Assembly: GCA_022577435.1 (NCBI GenBank)
Contig: JAKOON010000004.1
Span: 2,496,001 to 2,560,000 of the forward strand
Source: Embiotoca jacksoni
Taxonomy: Eukaryota; Chordata; Actinopteri; Embiotocidae
Direction: 5' to 3'
Length of the DNA: 64,000 nucleotides
Numbering within the stretch: position 1 is the first letter of the stretch; the number at the start of each line of letters is the position of its first letter. The position numbers and the translations under genes were made by a program. Under the pieces are notes generated by a model. It saw only the letters and a program-made list of their open reading frames with translations, made no database searches and was not told the origin of the DNA. Shown one piece after another: positions 13,624 to 25,600 of this stretch.

Positions 13624-16600
13624 CGCACATGTGTACAGTCCCTGTTTCACATCAGCATAGTGGGCCAGCTCAGAGCTGGGCGTTGCGCGGTTGCTGTTGA
13701 TGCAGGGAACATTAGATCTTCAGTAGTCACTGATGTGAGATTCTAATTGTGTCCACGGAGGCAATGTTTTTAATGTCTGTATTTTAGGTCTGGAATGCAA
13801 GAGTGTTAAGAGTGAAGTGAAGGAAGTACTGCAGAGAGGATGATGATATCGAAGTGTGTAAATTGAATGTGGAGATGGAGCCGTGTGTGTGTGTGCAGTA
13901 TGGCTGATAGGGCTCCCCCTCGCTCGGCACTTCCACTATTTAATTGCATGAAAGGGAAGGAGAGGAGATTGCAGGAGCCTGGCGGTGTGAGCGAAGAGAA
14001 TGGATTTAGAATGTATTAGTATTGGCAGCAAGGCGCCGGCGGTGGGAGGCTGCCCCAGGCCTCTGGGCCCTTCATGGAAGTGCAGGTGAGCTGTGCCACC
14101 TCCAGCCTTGGCAGCCCCCTCCCCAGTATTCCTTCATTATCACACTTGCCTCACTGAAAGGCCCCTCCAACTGCACTGGGGCCCACACATGGCGCGGCTC
14201 TGAGTCGTCCCCTTATCTTGATGTTTACAGGGAACAGCGATTTGCCACACGCCCTGCTCTAACCGGACCCCACTGTTCCACTTCTATAAGTGTGATTGGG
14301 AGCCCTGCTCACCTAATATCTCCACCTAAGAGGCCACCTTAGTTGGGAGGGCTTGATATTTCCTGAGCCTGAAAAGTGGTGCAAATCACCCCTGGAGTCT
14401 TAAAGCATGAGAAATTGTTTGATACTAATGCTGCTGATATCCTGAAACGTCTATACCCCTCTCTACACAATAGGTGATATTGTTGACAACCACCCAGAGT
14501 GATTGAAGCCATTGTCCCATGCCGATCTTACCTCATAGGCATTTCCATGCAGTGAATGTCTTTGTGTAACTGCATCACTGTAATGTATCCCCTCTATAGT
14601 CTGGCGGGATGGAGAAGGATCTTTACTTCATCCCCTCTGAAACTCTGTTAACTGAGCTGCTTGTCAAACAGCTGATAGCTGACTGATGTGCTCTGCTCTA
14701 ACACCCTCTAACCATGGTATGATGTAACCCGCGGAAACCTATCCTTTTCTTGTTGCCATTGTTTGTCAGATATGCATGAATTTGGGTCATCTATGGCTTA
14801 GACAGTAAAATTACATAAAATATTATTGGATCGTTCACAAACACAGTTTGACAAGCACTCCCCCCATTCCCAGACTAAAGCGGCGATATTCTACACTGGT
14901 ATAGCAGCAGCTCTACCCCCTTGCTTGAACCCTCCCCTCGGGATGTCTGTATGCTAAAGGGGCACTCACACTGTGAATAAGATTAGTCTGCCTCCAAGTG
15001 TACAACATGCTTACGCCACTTGACTTTGAATCAGTACTGATTTGGAGCATTGCTGGGTTGTTGCGGGGAATAATGCTCTGGCTAGGTTTATGCAATGGCT
15101 GTTATGGGGAGCCCGGCCTCGTCTGCATGCATGTTTTTAGGCGGGAGTGGCATTTTGGATAAAGCTGTAAGCTGCTTACGGCCGTGGAGAGAGGTGATTA
15201 CAGGGCCCACCTCCGTAGGACTGACTCACAGGCTGGGAGGCAACTTTTAGGTCAGCGGTGCCATGGCTGCACCACGCCTCCAGGGTGCCATACCGCTACA
15301 TGCTGCCAATGTGCCGCTCAGCTGTTCCTTTCTTTGTACTTTACCCCACTCTGTGCCATGGCCTATTCTGTGAGCCGAGAGAAACTCATCTGTTAGTTTC
15401 ACTTCATCAGGGGTACATTTGTGAGTACTGCTTATTTGCGTTCTCCTCAGACAGCTCTTATTGTTTGCTTCGAGATGTGTCATGTCGACAGACAATTGGT
15501 TGCTTAAGCACTTTTCAAAACATAATGACACCGTACTGGAGACCCTTTGACGGGGAAAATTCACTAAAATCTACAACTGCACATTCTCCAACTTGGTGGC
15601 TTTTAACGTGAAGCCCGGGTCTAGCTCTAGCAACGCTTGCTGTCTGCCTCTGAGAGTCTGAGGGCTTCCTTCAGGGACACGGATAGTAAAAGCCTCTCTG
15701 TCTTGCCTGCCTTTAGGAAGTGTACTGTGGGGATTGGCTATCACTGACCCTGCAGTAAACAGTGTGTGAAAGCAGCTGGAGTGTAATCTTATGTGCTGCG
15801 GGATCAGGATAGGGGGAGCAAAGTTACTAAAGGAGTGACAATAAAGGGCTGCCACAGCACCTGCAGAGCACCAGCCAAAATAATGAACACCTGAGCAGAT
15901 TGGAGGCAACTCAATTAACGTCACTGACACTGCCAGTCAGAACAACAAAGGCAGGTACACAGCCTCTGTTGCCCTTTTGTTTCCAAACAAAAAGTTCCCT
16001 CAAGTATTCAGCCAGGAGTCGGGCGGTCTTCATGAAATACTAGACGAATAAAGATTCATTGTTTGATAGAGATAGGCTGGTGTTTTCCATCTGATATTAC
16101 GCTGAATGTACAGCTCAAGCTCTGTTCTAGAAAATGTAAGGGGACTTTGTGAAGAGTTGCTCAGTAGTCTATTGAGACTGACATAAACAAACTAAATATT
16201 GTTTTTTTTATAGGTGCAATGTGGCTAATGGATAAAGCATCTGTGTTTAATTCGTTGCTCCAAATGTCAAATGAGATTCATTTAAGTTGAAACTCGACAT
16301 TACATTACATGATAAATACTCCAAGTAATCGCCAAAATTTTCAGCCGACTTGAATGTGAATATACAAACGGCACAGCATCTTTCTAACCAATATAATAAA
16401 ACCCTGCTGTCAAACGTGTGATTCTATTAAACTCTGGTCTCGTGTAATCTGTTCTTTTGTGTGGTGTTGTTTTTCAGGACGAATCCTCAACAGGTTTTCG
16501 AAGGACATTGGTTACCTGGACTCTCTGCTTCCATGGACGTTTGTGGACTTTATCCAGGTGAGTCTCACCTCGGCAGGTTTGGTCGCTGGCGCTGCAGCAT

Positions 16601-19600
16601 GGGGAGGCCATTTCATGCCTGGCTAAACCTGCTTTGTGGTCCGGGTCGCCTAATCTGGAAACAATTACTGTAGGATTACCCGCCAGCGCGGCCCAGCGCC
16701 TGCACAGATTTAATAAAAGTCTGCACATAGGCTGAGGGCGTGGCTCCCATAGTGTGACACAACAGAAGTGGCATCTTCAGAGGATGTGTATGGAGACCAG
16801 ACAAGTGATTGGGAGGAAAAAAGGAACCAAAGAGGACATAAAGCCACGTTATGATGGGTGAGATGAGGGGATGAAACAGTGGCGAGTCCAAGAGGGTGTG
16901 ACTAGGATGATGCGTCGGGTAGCAAAGGGAAAAAAACGCGAGCAGTGGGCGTATGATCTGTTTACAGGAGTGGACCTTGGAAAAGGGGGTTGGGGCTGGG
17001 GGGGGGGGGGGGGGGGCAGGTCAGTTGGAACAGATCTCGAGCTGGACTTTCCCCTCTCAGCATAATTCACCTAATGCTTTACAGTCTTAAAGGCCTGGTA
17101 GCCGAGGGCCACCCTGGTGCATAACCAGGTTAGGTTACCAAATGCCACCCTGCCACCGTGACAGCCATCTCCCACGAAAGCCCGCGGAGATGAGCCAGCT
17201 CATGCACCTAGCGCCACAAAGAAGGGAATGTTCGCTGCACAATTCGAGGTAGAGGAGCAGGCGTGGCTCCTTGGTTTGGGCCAAAGAATAGAACAAAGAC
17301 ACGCTGAAAATGAATCCCCCCTCCACAATGCCTGAGTGATGTTTGTGGCAGATACCCATCTCACAGTAGACAAAAGCCATCTTAAACGCTGAAAGCACAA
17401 AAGATCATACGCACAAAAGCTTTTTGTTTGCTATAGTTCTCCTCATTTTGATAATAAGGTGAATACTGGTTAAAGTAAAATAATAACTTTGTGGAGGGCC
17501 CAGCTGTCCAACTGAAAAAAGTGAACTGCGTCAGACTGACTTAACTTTATATCTCTTCTACCAAAGTAGTCATCACCTTTGGTTGTCAAAAAACAAGCCA
17601 CAAAACTATTTCAACTGTTTTAGCACTGCGGTGAAAAGTTGCATTTAACAAGTGAAGAGCGAGCTGTGTCAAAGTAAGACTGGATGTGTAATTTGCCCGT
17701 TTCAGTTGGTCCTTTGCTGCAACAGAAAGTGGGAGGTGATTGTGATCGTGGACAAAGGTGGCATCCTTTGGACAAAGCACTTTTGTTTGTGCTGCTTTCT
17801 GCTCTTGTTTGCAGGTGTCTTTCAGAGAGCAGTCTTTAATGCTTTCAGGAAGGAAGATTTTCACTCTTTTTATCAACGTATTAGCTGCTTCGAAAAGGCT
17901 GCTGATCTTGACTATTGTTGCTCATTCGCAGAGGAACATTTCCCCACAGTCATTGTTTAAATGGTTGTCAGGGGGGAATAAAGTGAAACTTCATAAACAA
18001 TGCCCTAACTGGTTTATCTCTCTCTATGGAGAGAGGCCGCTTCTGTGCAGGGATTTGTGCCTGAGCCCCCCCACCCCCCTTTATGGTGGAGTAAGCACTT
18101 CACAGCCCTTCAGCACTGCCCCCATACCCGCCTAACAAGGGGATTCCCTCGAGCTGGGGGAACCTGGTTACACCCCAGAGCTCTATTTTTTCACAGGTCT
18201 CATTTAGTAGTAATTTAGTATATTGGGGGAAAAGGCTCTTTCTCTCTCCTCTTTATGGTCACGGGACAAAGACAGAAATGTCAATTAAAAACACCTCAGG
18301 GTTTGGGGACTGTCAGCTTTTGTGTGGACTTGACCTTTAAATCCTGGGTTGCCTCTATTTTCACAGAGGGGGCAGAGGAGGAGGGAAAGACAATAAGGGG
18401 TGAGTACAGGGGTCTTTCAGTGGATTTTGTGTGAAGGCTCTTGACCAAGTCACACCACCAACTGTTGGGTCCTGCACTGCATTTATAGCCCTTCTTGTCC
18501 ACACAAATTCACTTTGTCACACAAATTCACTTTGCCCCTAAACTGTGGAACTGACTGCCTTCAGACATCAAGAATGGCAAAGGGAGAGTGTATTTAACCG
18601 GAAACTAAAGACCTATCTTTTTAATCTGGCTTTCTAGTGATGTTTATCATCCTGATTTAAAATTTTGATGATTGTTTTTATCCTGTGTTTTTCTTTACTT
18701 CCATGAATTTTAATTATTGATTCTTATAACATTGTTTTATTGTTGCAATTTAAATTTCTTCATTTAATTTAACCTATATTTCTACAAGTTGAGTTGAGTT
18801 GTGTTGTCAGGATGTTTATGCTAAGACACCAGCTGACAGTTACTTGCATTTCAAGGGTGACTTAGCCTGCTTTCTCCAGTATTTATGGCATATAAGGATG
18901 CATAAACAATGGCGCTCTCTACAGTCATCTGCAGAAAGAAAATAGTTATGTGTGCGAGAAAAACAACAGTACAAAAGGGCCGAAGACGCACGCAAACACT
19001 GAGCAAAGATGGCTATTGTCTAAAAACACTGGCGGGTGGATCGTTGTGAGTCTGTATATTGTGGCACATTGTGTGTCAGTCCTCTTCAGTGGCTTTGTGG
19101 GATATGAGAACTGCTGACGTAACCGTGAGCGCTGTAGGATGAGATTTCACCGGCTTTCTCTGCTTCTTTACCACGCCGGTGACAGAAGGAGTGAAGAATG
19201 CTCTGGCTTCAGGCATTACAAAGGTTAGCCTGAGAAACACAGGAGTGTGGAAATATAAAGGCTGTGCCATACGTCCCTTTGTGAGCATTGTTTTATGACA
19301 GTACCATTGTTTTCCTGCGCAAGGTGAAAAACAGAAGAGACACGGAAAGATGAGACGTCTTAAGAAGATCTCTTTTGTTTAATTCGCTTGCCTGCTGAAT
19401 CGGTGTAAATACAAACCAAAACACAAGAAAACATCGTCATGTGTGCGGGTGTTTATGGGTGTAATTAACTGGCCACTCAGCAAATACCACACACGGTCAT
19501 TTGATGGCGAGCGTCAGCCAGCAAAAGCTTCCCGTGTGTGTATGTGTGGTCTCCCATGATGCTGCGGTCCAGCACCTCAGCTGCTCTGACTCAGACGTCC

Positions 19601-22600
19601 AGGCCAGGCCCGGGGTCCTTTGAGCCTGGGAACTTGCATAACAAAAGTCCCGATCTAATCTAGAATCTCACCTTATGTCTGGATGATGACGATAATGCAT
19701 TCTGTGCTCTCTCTGTGTGAATTGTTTTTTTTCTGTGCGTGTGTGTATTTGAAAATGTTTTAGTGTTGTTTTCAGGAGAAAGAAGCGATGACTGAATGAA
19801 TGAATTTACCGGACACCAGTGATTTATAGGAGAGAGCGAGGGAGTGAGAGAGGCCGCATTTCAAAGCCTTTCTCTTATTTCCAAAATGGGGTTGGAAATC
19901 AGCAGCTTGACTGAGCCCAAATAAGTGACTTCTTTTACCTTTTCACAGCACACAAAGGCCTAATCCTAGGACTACTTGAGCCACCAATGTAGACAGCGAC
20001 TGAGACCACCACAGTATGTGTCAGACCCTCCTCACCGCACACAAAACACATTGACTGCAGCTTTATGAAGTGAAAATGGCCCAGAAAGGGAAAAAGTGAA
20101 GGAGGTGTCCACAGTCATTTCTCCCAAAGAAAAGCCACAGCATCTGGGCATTTAATGCTAAAATAAAGCCCAAACACAGACTAGAATGGATTGGGTCACT
20201 TCTATTGTTCCAGAGCGCAAGTGGAACAGCCCTGTTTTGTTTCAGTACCACTGACCCTTGCATCGTATTGTTCGCTCTGCCACAGAAAGTGTGGAGTAAA
20301 AAAAAAGAAACATTCCTGTGATGACAGAGGACTTCTTTTGAGAAATTCTCTTTGCCGTGCTCGTGCTTCATTTCCTGTTTGTTTGTACTTTTTTTTCCTC
20401 CCAGTGGCAAATATTCCACACTGTCAGTAAAGAAAGGGAGGATGAAAAAGAGGTTGTAAAAAGCATAATGATTTCTTATGTCCAGAGGGATGTTTAATTA
20501 AAGGCAAGAGTTTATTTTCTGCAGTGGGACAACAGTCGCTATCATTGCTGAACACAAATATAGCAATTAACTTCAATTTTCTAGATTTATTTAGACATCA
20601 AAGAGCTGATAGAATCATTGAGAAAATAAAGCAATTACGGTCAGCAGAGATCTGAATGGTCTTTGGACACAGCAGTGCACCCAGTTTGCTTGAATGACTG
20701 AATCGCATGCGTGCGGTAGCTTTCTTTTCTTGCTAAAGAGCTATTAGTGGTAATTCTTTATTTAAACTGTTTGTATACAAAACCTTTCATCCTTTTATCC
20801 ACTTTTATGTGCAGCGGGATGTGGCTTTGGGAGTTTTCTGTTCCTGTGTGGTTTCATGGGAGATATGGATGTGGTCTGAGAGGGTGAGGTGTGTGTTTGT
20901 AGGATCACTTATCGGAGTCATCTGTGTGTAAGTGTGGGTGGGGGCCACGGTGTTCCCGATGCTGACAAGATAAGTGCCAAACCACGCAAATGGATCAAAC
21001 AGGGTCTTGGCGACAGCGGGCCCTGGGGAGCAGGAGGAGGCAAGACTTGTATCTAATAGTTCCTGTTCCTCCTCCGTCCCCCCAGATGACCCCGCTGTCA
21101 GATAAGCCGACCTGGCTCAGGCCTTCGTGGCCGCCACTAAAAATTGGGCTCAATTGGAATTCAAATTAACTAACCAGCAAAGATGAATGAGCAGTGTCAC
21201 TGTGTCACCAATCATCAGCTGGGGAGTGAAAGAAAAACGGTATACAGGATAAGACATTTGTTGAGTTAATATTTGATCCCCTCAAGGGAAGGCTGGATAA
21301 CATGCAGTAATGGCCCGTGTGCCATCATCTCACTTTGCAGTCTGGTAGCCTTCCATCAAGGCTAAGATTGAAACTTATGTACTGTGAAATTCTTGGGATC
21401 AGTTGTGCTCAGTAGCTTCGACTCACTGTTTGATTGTGTGGGCTCCACCACAGCAATGGTTAGACTAGTAATTCCCTCTTATCTGAACTGCAAATGGAAT
21501 TGAGTGGCTTTTCATCATAAAACTACACTGAAAGTGATCATGCTTAAATGTGTGCTTAAGTGGCAGATAACATCCGTAATTAAGGTGCTAAATTAAATTT
21601 TCATCTCTCTGGGCTAGTCTGAGACCACTGAAGGTAACAGTACGATCCTAATCTCCACGTTTTAGGATTCATCTCTTAGGATGCATCTAATTTCAGGGTG
21701 TGAGGTTTCAATTTTATCATGTATCAATCGAATATGAAATGTGGAACACACCATACCTTTCAGTTAAGTAAAGATGGTCTCACACATATATTCAGGAGTG
21801 GAGGAGGTATTCAGATCCCTTTCTTAAGAAAAAGTAATACCACGTTGTAGAAACACGGCATTAAAATTAAAAGTCCTGCCAGTGAAAATATCACAAAATG
21901 TACTTGTACTGTAAGTAGAAAAATCAAAAGTACTTGGTTTGGGGCTTAAATACAAAAATATAAAAGTAAAAAAATACAAAAAAAGAGATGGATCTTATCG
22001 TACTTTTTCACGCCTATATTAAATCTGTTTGTGTTTCCCTCAGGCATGTTTTTAGTAGCCTGACTCCGCTCAACTAGTGTTTGCAGCTTCAGTCTTCACT
22101 GTGATTATTGTGTGGAAACCCTGTTTGGGGCGGACCTAGCAACGACCAGTGGTATTGTAATGACATTGAAGTAAAGCCTTTTTTCTGACAATGACAGTGG
22201 TGGTAGCGTTTCAGCGCAAAACATACAGTGTATGGGCGTTAATGCCCATTGGTTAAAGGTTGCACCAATAACTTCAAAAATAACCCGAGGTGACGCCTAC
22301 CAGTATGCAACGACTGGAAACAACCCTCAAGGGGGTGTAGCCAGACCCATATATTCATGCATTGAATTTCGGTCAGGTATTTTAAGTGACAAAGTGTATA
22401 TAACTTATAAATAATTTCTTTTACACTTAACACATCTACAAACATGTACAATGTACAAATGTACAAACACATATATTTGGCTCCATATAAGTGTCCAGCA
22501 ATAGTCTGCCAATGTAGAGGGGCTCTACGTTTCTTCTTACTGCTTTTCCACGTCCATTTGAGTATACTAACGAAATCCTAAAAAACATTCGGGAATGAAC

Positions 22601-25600
22601 AAAACAAAAAACAAAATTGGATTCAGGGTACAAAAATAAATTAAAATTGCAATCAGTGATATGCGGCCCTCGCATGCTGCACGTTAGGGAGCCAGCGGGT
22701 CGGGGCATACTCCAAAATATGAAAAAAAAAAAAAGTCACAGTACAGCATGTCGTCTAGAATTTGATGAAAAAGTAATTGTATAGCCTGTCGTCCGAAATA
22801 TGATAAAAGGCATGTTATAGTATGCGTCCAAAATGTGATAGAAAACTCATGCTATAGCATGTTGTTTAGAAGGATGAAAAGAAGTCAGCATATCAGTGGT
22901 GTAGAGGTAAATGCTGCAGCTGTTCAGCCAGATGTTTGTAGGTTTGAATTCTGCTTATGGCTCACATGTCAATTAAGAGACAGCATACTGTTGCATGTCT
23001 TCCAATTTTTTTTTTAAGTCATGTTGTCTAAAATGTGATAAAAAAAAAAAAAAAGTCATACTATAGCATGTCGTCCAAAATATGTGAAAAAAAAAAAAAT
23101 CATACTATAGCATGTCGTCCTAAATATAATGAAAATCATATTATAGTATGTTGTCCAAAATGTGATAAAAAAAAGTCATACTATAGCATATCGTCCAAAA
23201 TGTGATAAAAAAACAAAACGTATATTATAGCATGTTGTCTCAAATAGGATCGAAAATTCATACTATAGCACATTGTTTAGAAGGTTGATGAGAAGTTGTT
23301 GTAGGGGTAAGTGCTGCAGCCTTTCAGCCACACGGTTGTAGGTTCAAATCCTCCTTTAGGTTAACAGACAATATACAGTTGCACGTCTTCCAATTTTTTT
23401 TTTTTTGCAGTCATACTATGCCATGTCGTCCAAAATGTGATAAAAAAGTCATACTATAGCATGTCGTCCAAATTATGAAAAAAAAATAATCAGTATGTCG
23501 TCTAAAATTTGACAAAAAAAAAAAATCATACAATAGCTAAATATGCTAGTTGAGGTCATGATGCCAAGAGACTTGTTTGTACATCTCGGTGTGAGACACG
23601 TCCAACGAATCTGGTGTGTGTAGGTTAAACTAGGTGCCGGGGTTTGTGTTGAGGGGGCGCTAGCGAGTCATTTGGCCACACCCATGGGCAAAACACATAT
23701 CAGATGTATCAAACTTTGCCGCATCGCCACGGTGACGCCCTTTGACATCAACATGTTAAGGCTATTCTGACCCGAATTTAGGTTCAAAGTATCAATCAGC
23801 TCGACGAAGCAATTTTCGCTACGACTGATGCGGGGTCCAAGTTTCATGAGTTTTTGAGTTTGTTAAAGCCGCCAAAAAGCTTAAGGAACGAGAATGATAG
23901 GGAAGAAGAATTCTTTGAAGAACAATAGGGTTTTCGCCCCAAGAAACATGTGTTCATTTGAATGGATCACATATGTTTCTTAATTAACATTTTTAAATGA
24001 AAAGTAAAAAGCAACCACAGCTGTCAAAATCAGTTAAAAGTTCAATCTTTTTTATCTGTATTGTAAAGGAAATACAGTAAATTTGCCTTGGTTAAATGTA
24101 CCCAAGGTCCTGACAATTACCACCACAGATGGGCTACAGTATAAGCATATAAATAGTCATAATGATATTTTCTAAACACAGTTACAGGTATGGGTGCTTT
24201 GAAAGCTGTCATTGCCTCCGATCCTGTTTAGGCAGCTCTGGTATCCTGGTTTAGATGTGTCACAGAGCCATTAGCACGGGTGATGAGTCACTGTGTTGTT
24301 GAGGGCTGTGTGGTTTGAGTGCGATGTATCAGACACCCACAGTGTGGTTCCCAGAGCTCTCTGCCAGTCACTGTGGCCATGCCTGTTGGCTGGCTGCTCT
24401 GCCAGGGCGGCTTACAGGCCAGAAGTGTTGAAGGGAAAGCCCAAGAGAGCCAAGGATATGAGCTGCAGTGGCCAAGTGGTAAATTCTCACCTGCTCCTAA
24501 GTGAGAATTAGCGCTGCGATCGTTTTCCTTTCACACTGTGAGTCACATAATCTCAGTCCCACAACCTGCTGTTACCTTACTGTACGTCTGTGGTGGTCTC
24601 ACACAAATATAGCTGAAAGATTTTCTCTTGTTCAGCCTGAAGAAATAGGCCTCACTGCCCCGACGGTAGCCCGCGCACCAGCAGTGGAGCTTCTGACTCG
24701 GTTGATATTGGTTAATGTTGGGCTCCCACCTCTCCTTCTCTCCCAGGTATTTCTCCAAGTTGTTGGAGTGATTGCAGTAGCGGCCATCATCATCCCCTGG
24801 ATACTTATTCCTGTTGTTCCTCTTCTTGCCGTCTTCCTTTTCCTGCGATGCTACTTCCTGAAGACCTCCAGGGACATCAAGCGCCTCGAGTCCACCAGTA
24901 ATTTTTTTTTATTCTAGGGTTGGGTGGGGGTGGCCTTGTCCATTTGTGGGAATAGACAAAAGCAGACCACGGGAATGCTAATAGACCATTGAAGAAAGTC
25001 ATAATCATTAGCATAAAGGCTAAAGGTGGCGGTGGCCTGTGGCTCGGCCACACGCAGTTTCCTCAAGGGATGGGAGTTCATGACATCACATACAATGGGA
25101 AAATGCCAAGTGGGCATGACTAGGCCAAAGCAGGCTTTAGTTCATCCATTTTATTCTGAGCTCAGAGCCTAGATGCATACTGACCAACAGGTTCAATTCA
25201 TCTTTTAGAACAAAAGTTCTGTTAAAAAGCATAAAGGAAACATTACGATTTGGTCAGTGACTTTGTGAGTCTAATAAATAGAAACAAAAGAGCACTGAAT
25301 TGCAACACTTTTGCTAAATCAGCATGTTTTATGTTTGTATGATTGAGTAGACATACATTCACTGTCGAATACCAAATCACATTTTATTTGTCTCCACTTT
25401 CTCATATATCAATATATCAAGTAGAACACCTCAAAACACACCAAATCAAAGAAGGGGATTATTAGTTTGGTTTCCTGAAATTTAATTGACTGTAATATAG
25501 ACACAATTTGGAGCTGGTAGTGACCATATTTGGGCGAGTTGGGGGGGGGGGGGATCTGACTCGATCGGATTGGAAACCCGGCAATACTACGTCCCGCCCA

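Larger units (their letters stand above)
10926..16477 (+). other. abcc4 intron 19 (5.6 kb)
   Basis: The second-largest intron. Its left third is AT-rich. From about 12 kb on it is mostly unique, moderately GC-rich sequence with few repeats, apart from a CA microsatellite at 13581. No protein-supported exon was found. It includes the candidate regulatory block 14000-14345. Confidence 0.6.
22706..23550. repeat. AT-rich minisatellite array with two tRNA-like inserts
   Basis: About a dozen imperfect units of roughly 37-45 bp. Each has a TATAGCATGTCGTCC core followed by AAAATGTGATAAAAAA-like sequence. Two larger, non-AT inserts begin GTAGAGGTAAATGCTGCAGC at 22901 and GTAGGGGTAAGTGCTGCAGC at 23301, exactly 400 bp apart, indicating a higher-order repeat. 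Both inserts carry B-box-like GTAGGTTYRAATYC. The core CATACTATAGCATG is nearly palindromic. Confidence 0.75.
16558..24746 (+). other. abcc4 intron 20 (8.2 kb)
   Basis: The largest intron. Unique sequence dominates 16.6-21.7 kb, with candidate regulatory blocks at 16558-16780 and 20930-21270, a LINE tail at 18531 and a long G run at 16998. A repeat cluster fills 21.8-23.95 kb. Nothing coding is supported. Confidence 0.6.

Noticed and set aside
22893..23352. Functional tRNA genes at the two tRNA-like modules
   Set aside because: A/B-box-like words exist, but no matching acceptor or anticodon stems can be paired by eye, and the modules lie inside a satellite.
22706..23550. Regularly spaced repeats resembling a CRISPR array
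   Set aside because: Units are imperfect, A-rich and contiguous, without unique spacers. There are no cas genes, and the context is a vertebrate intron.
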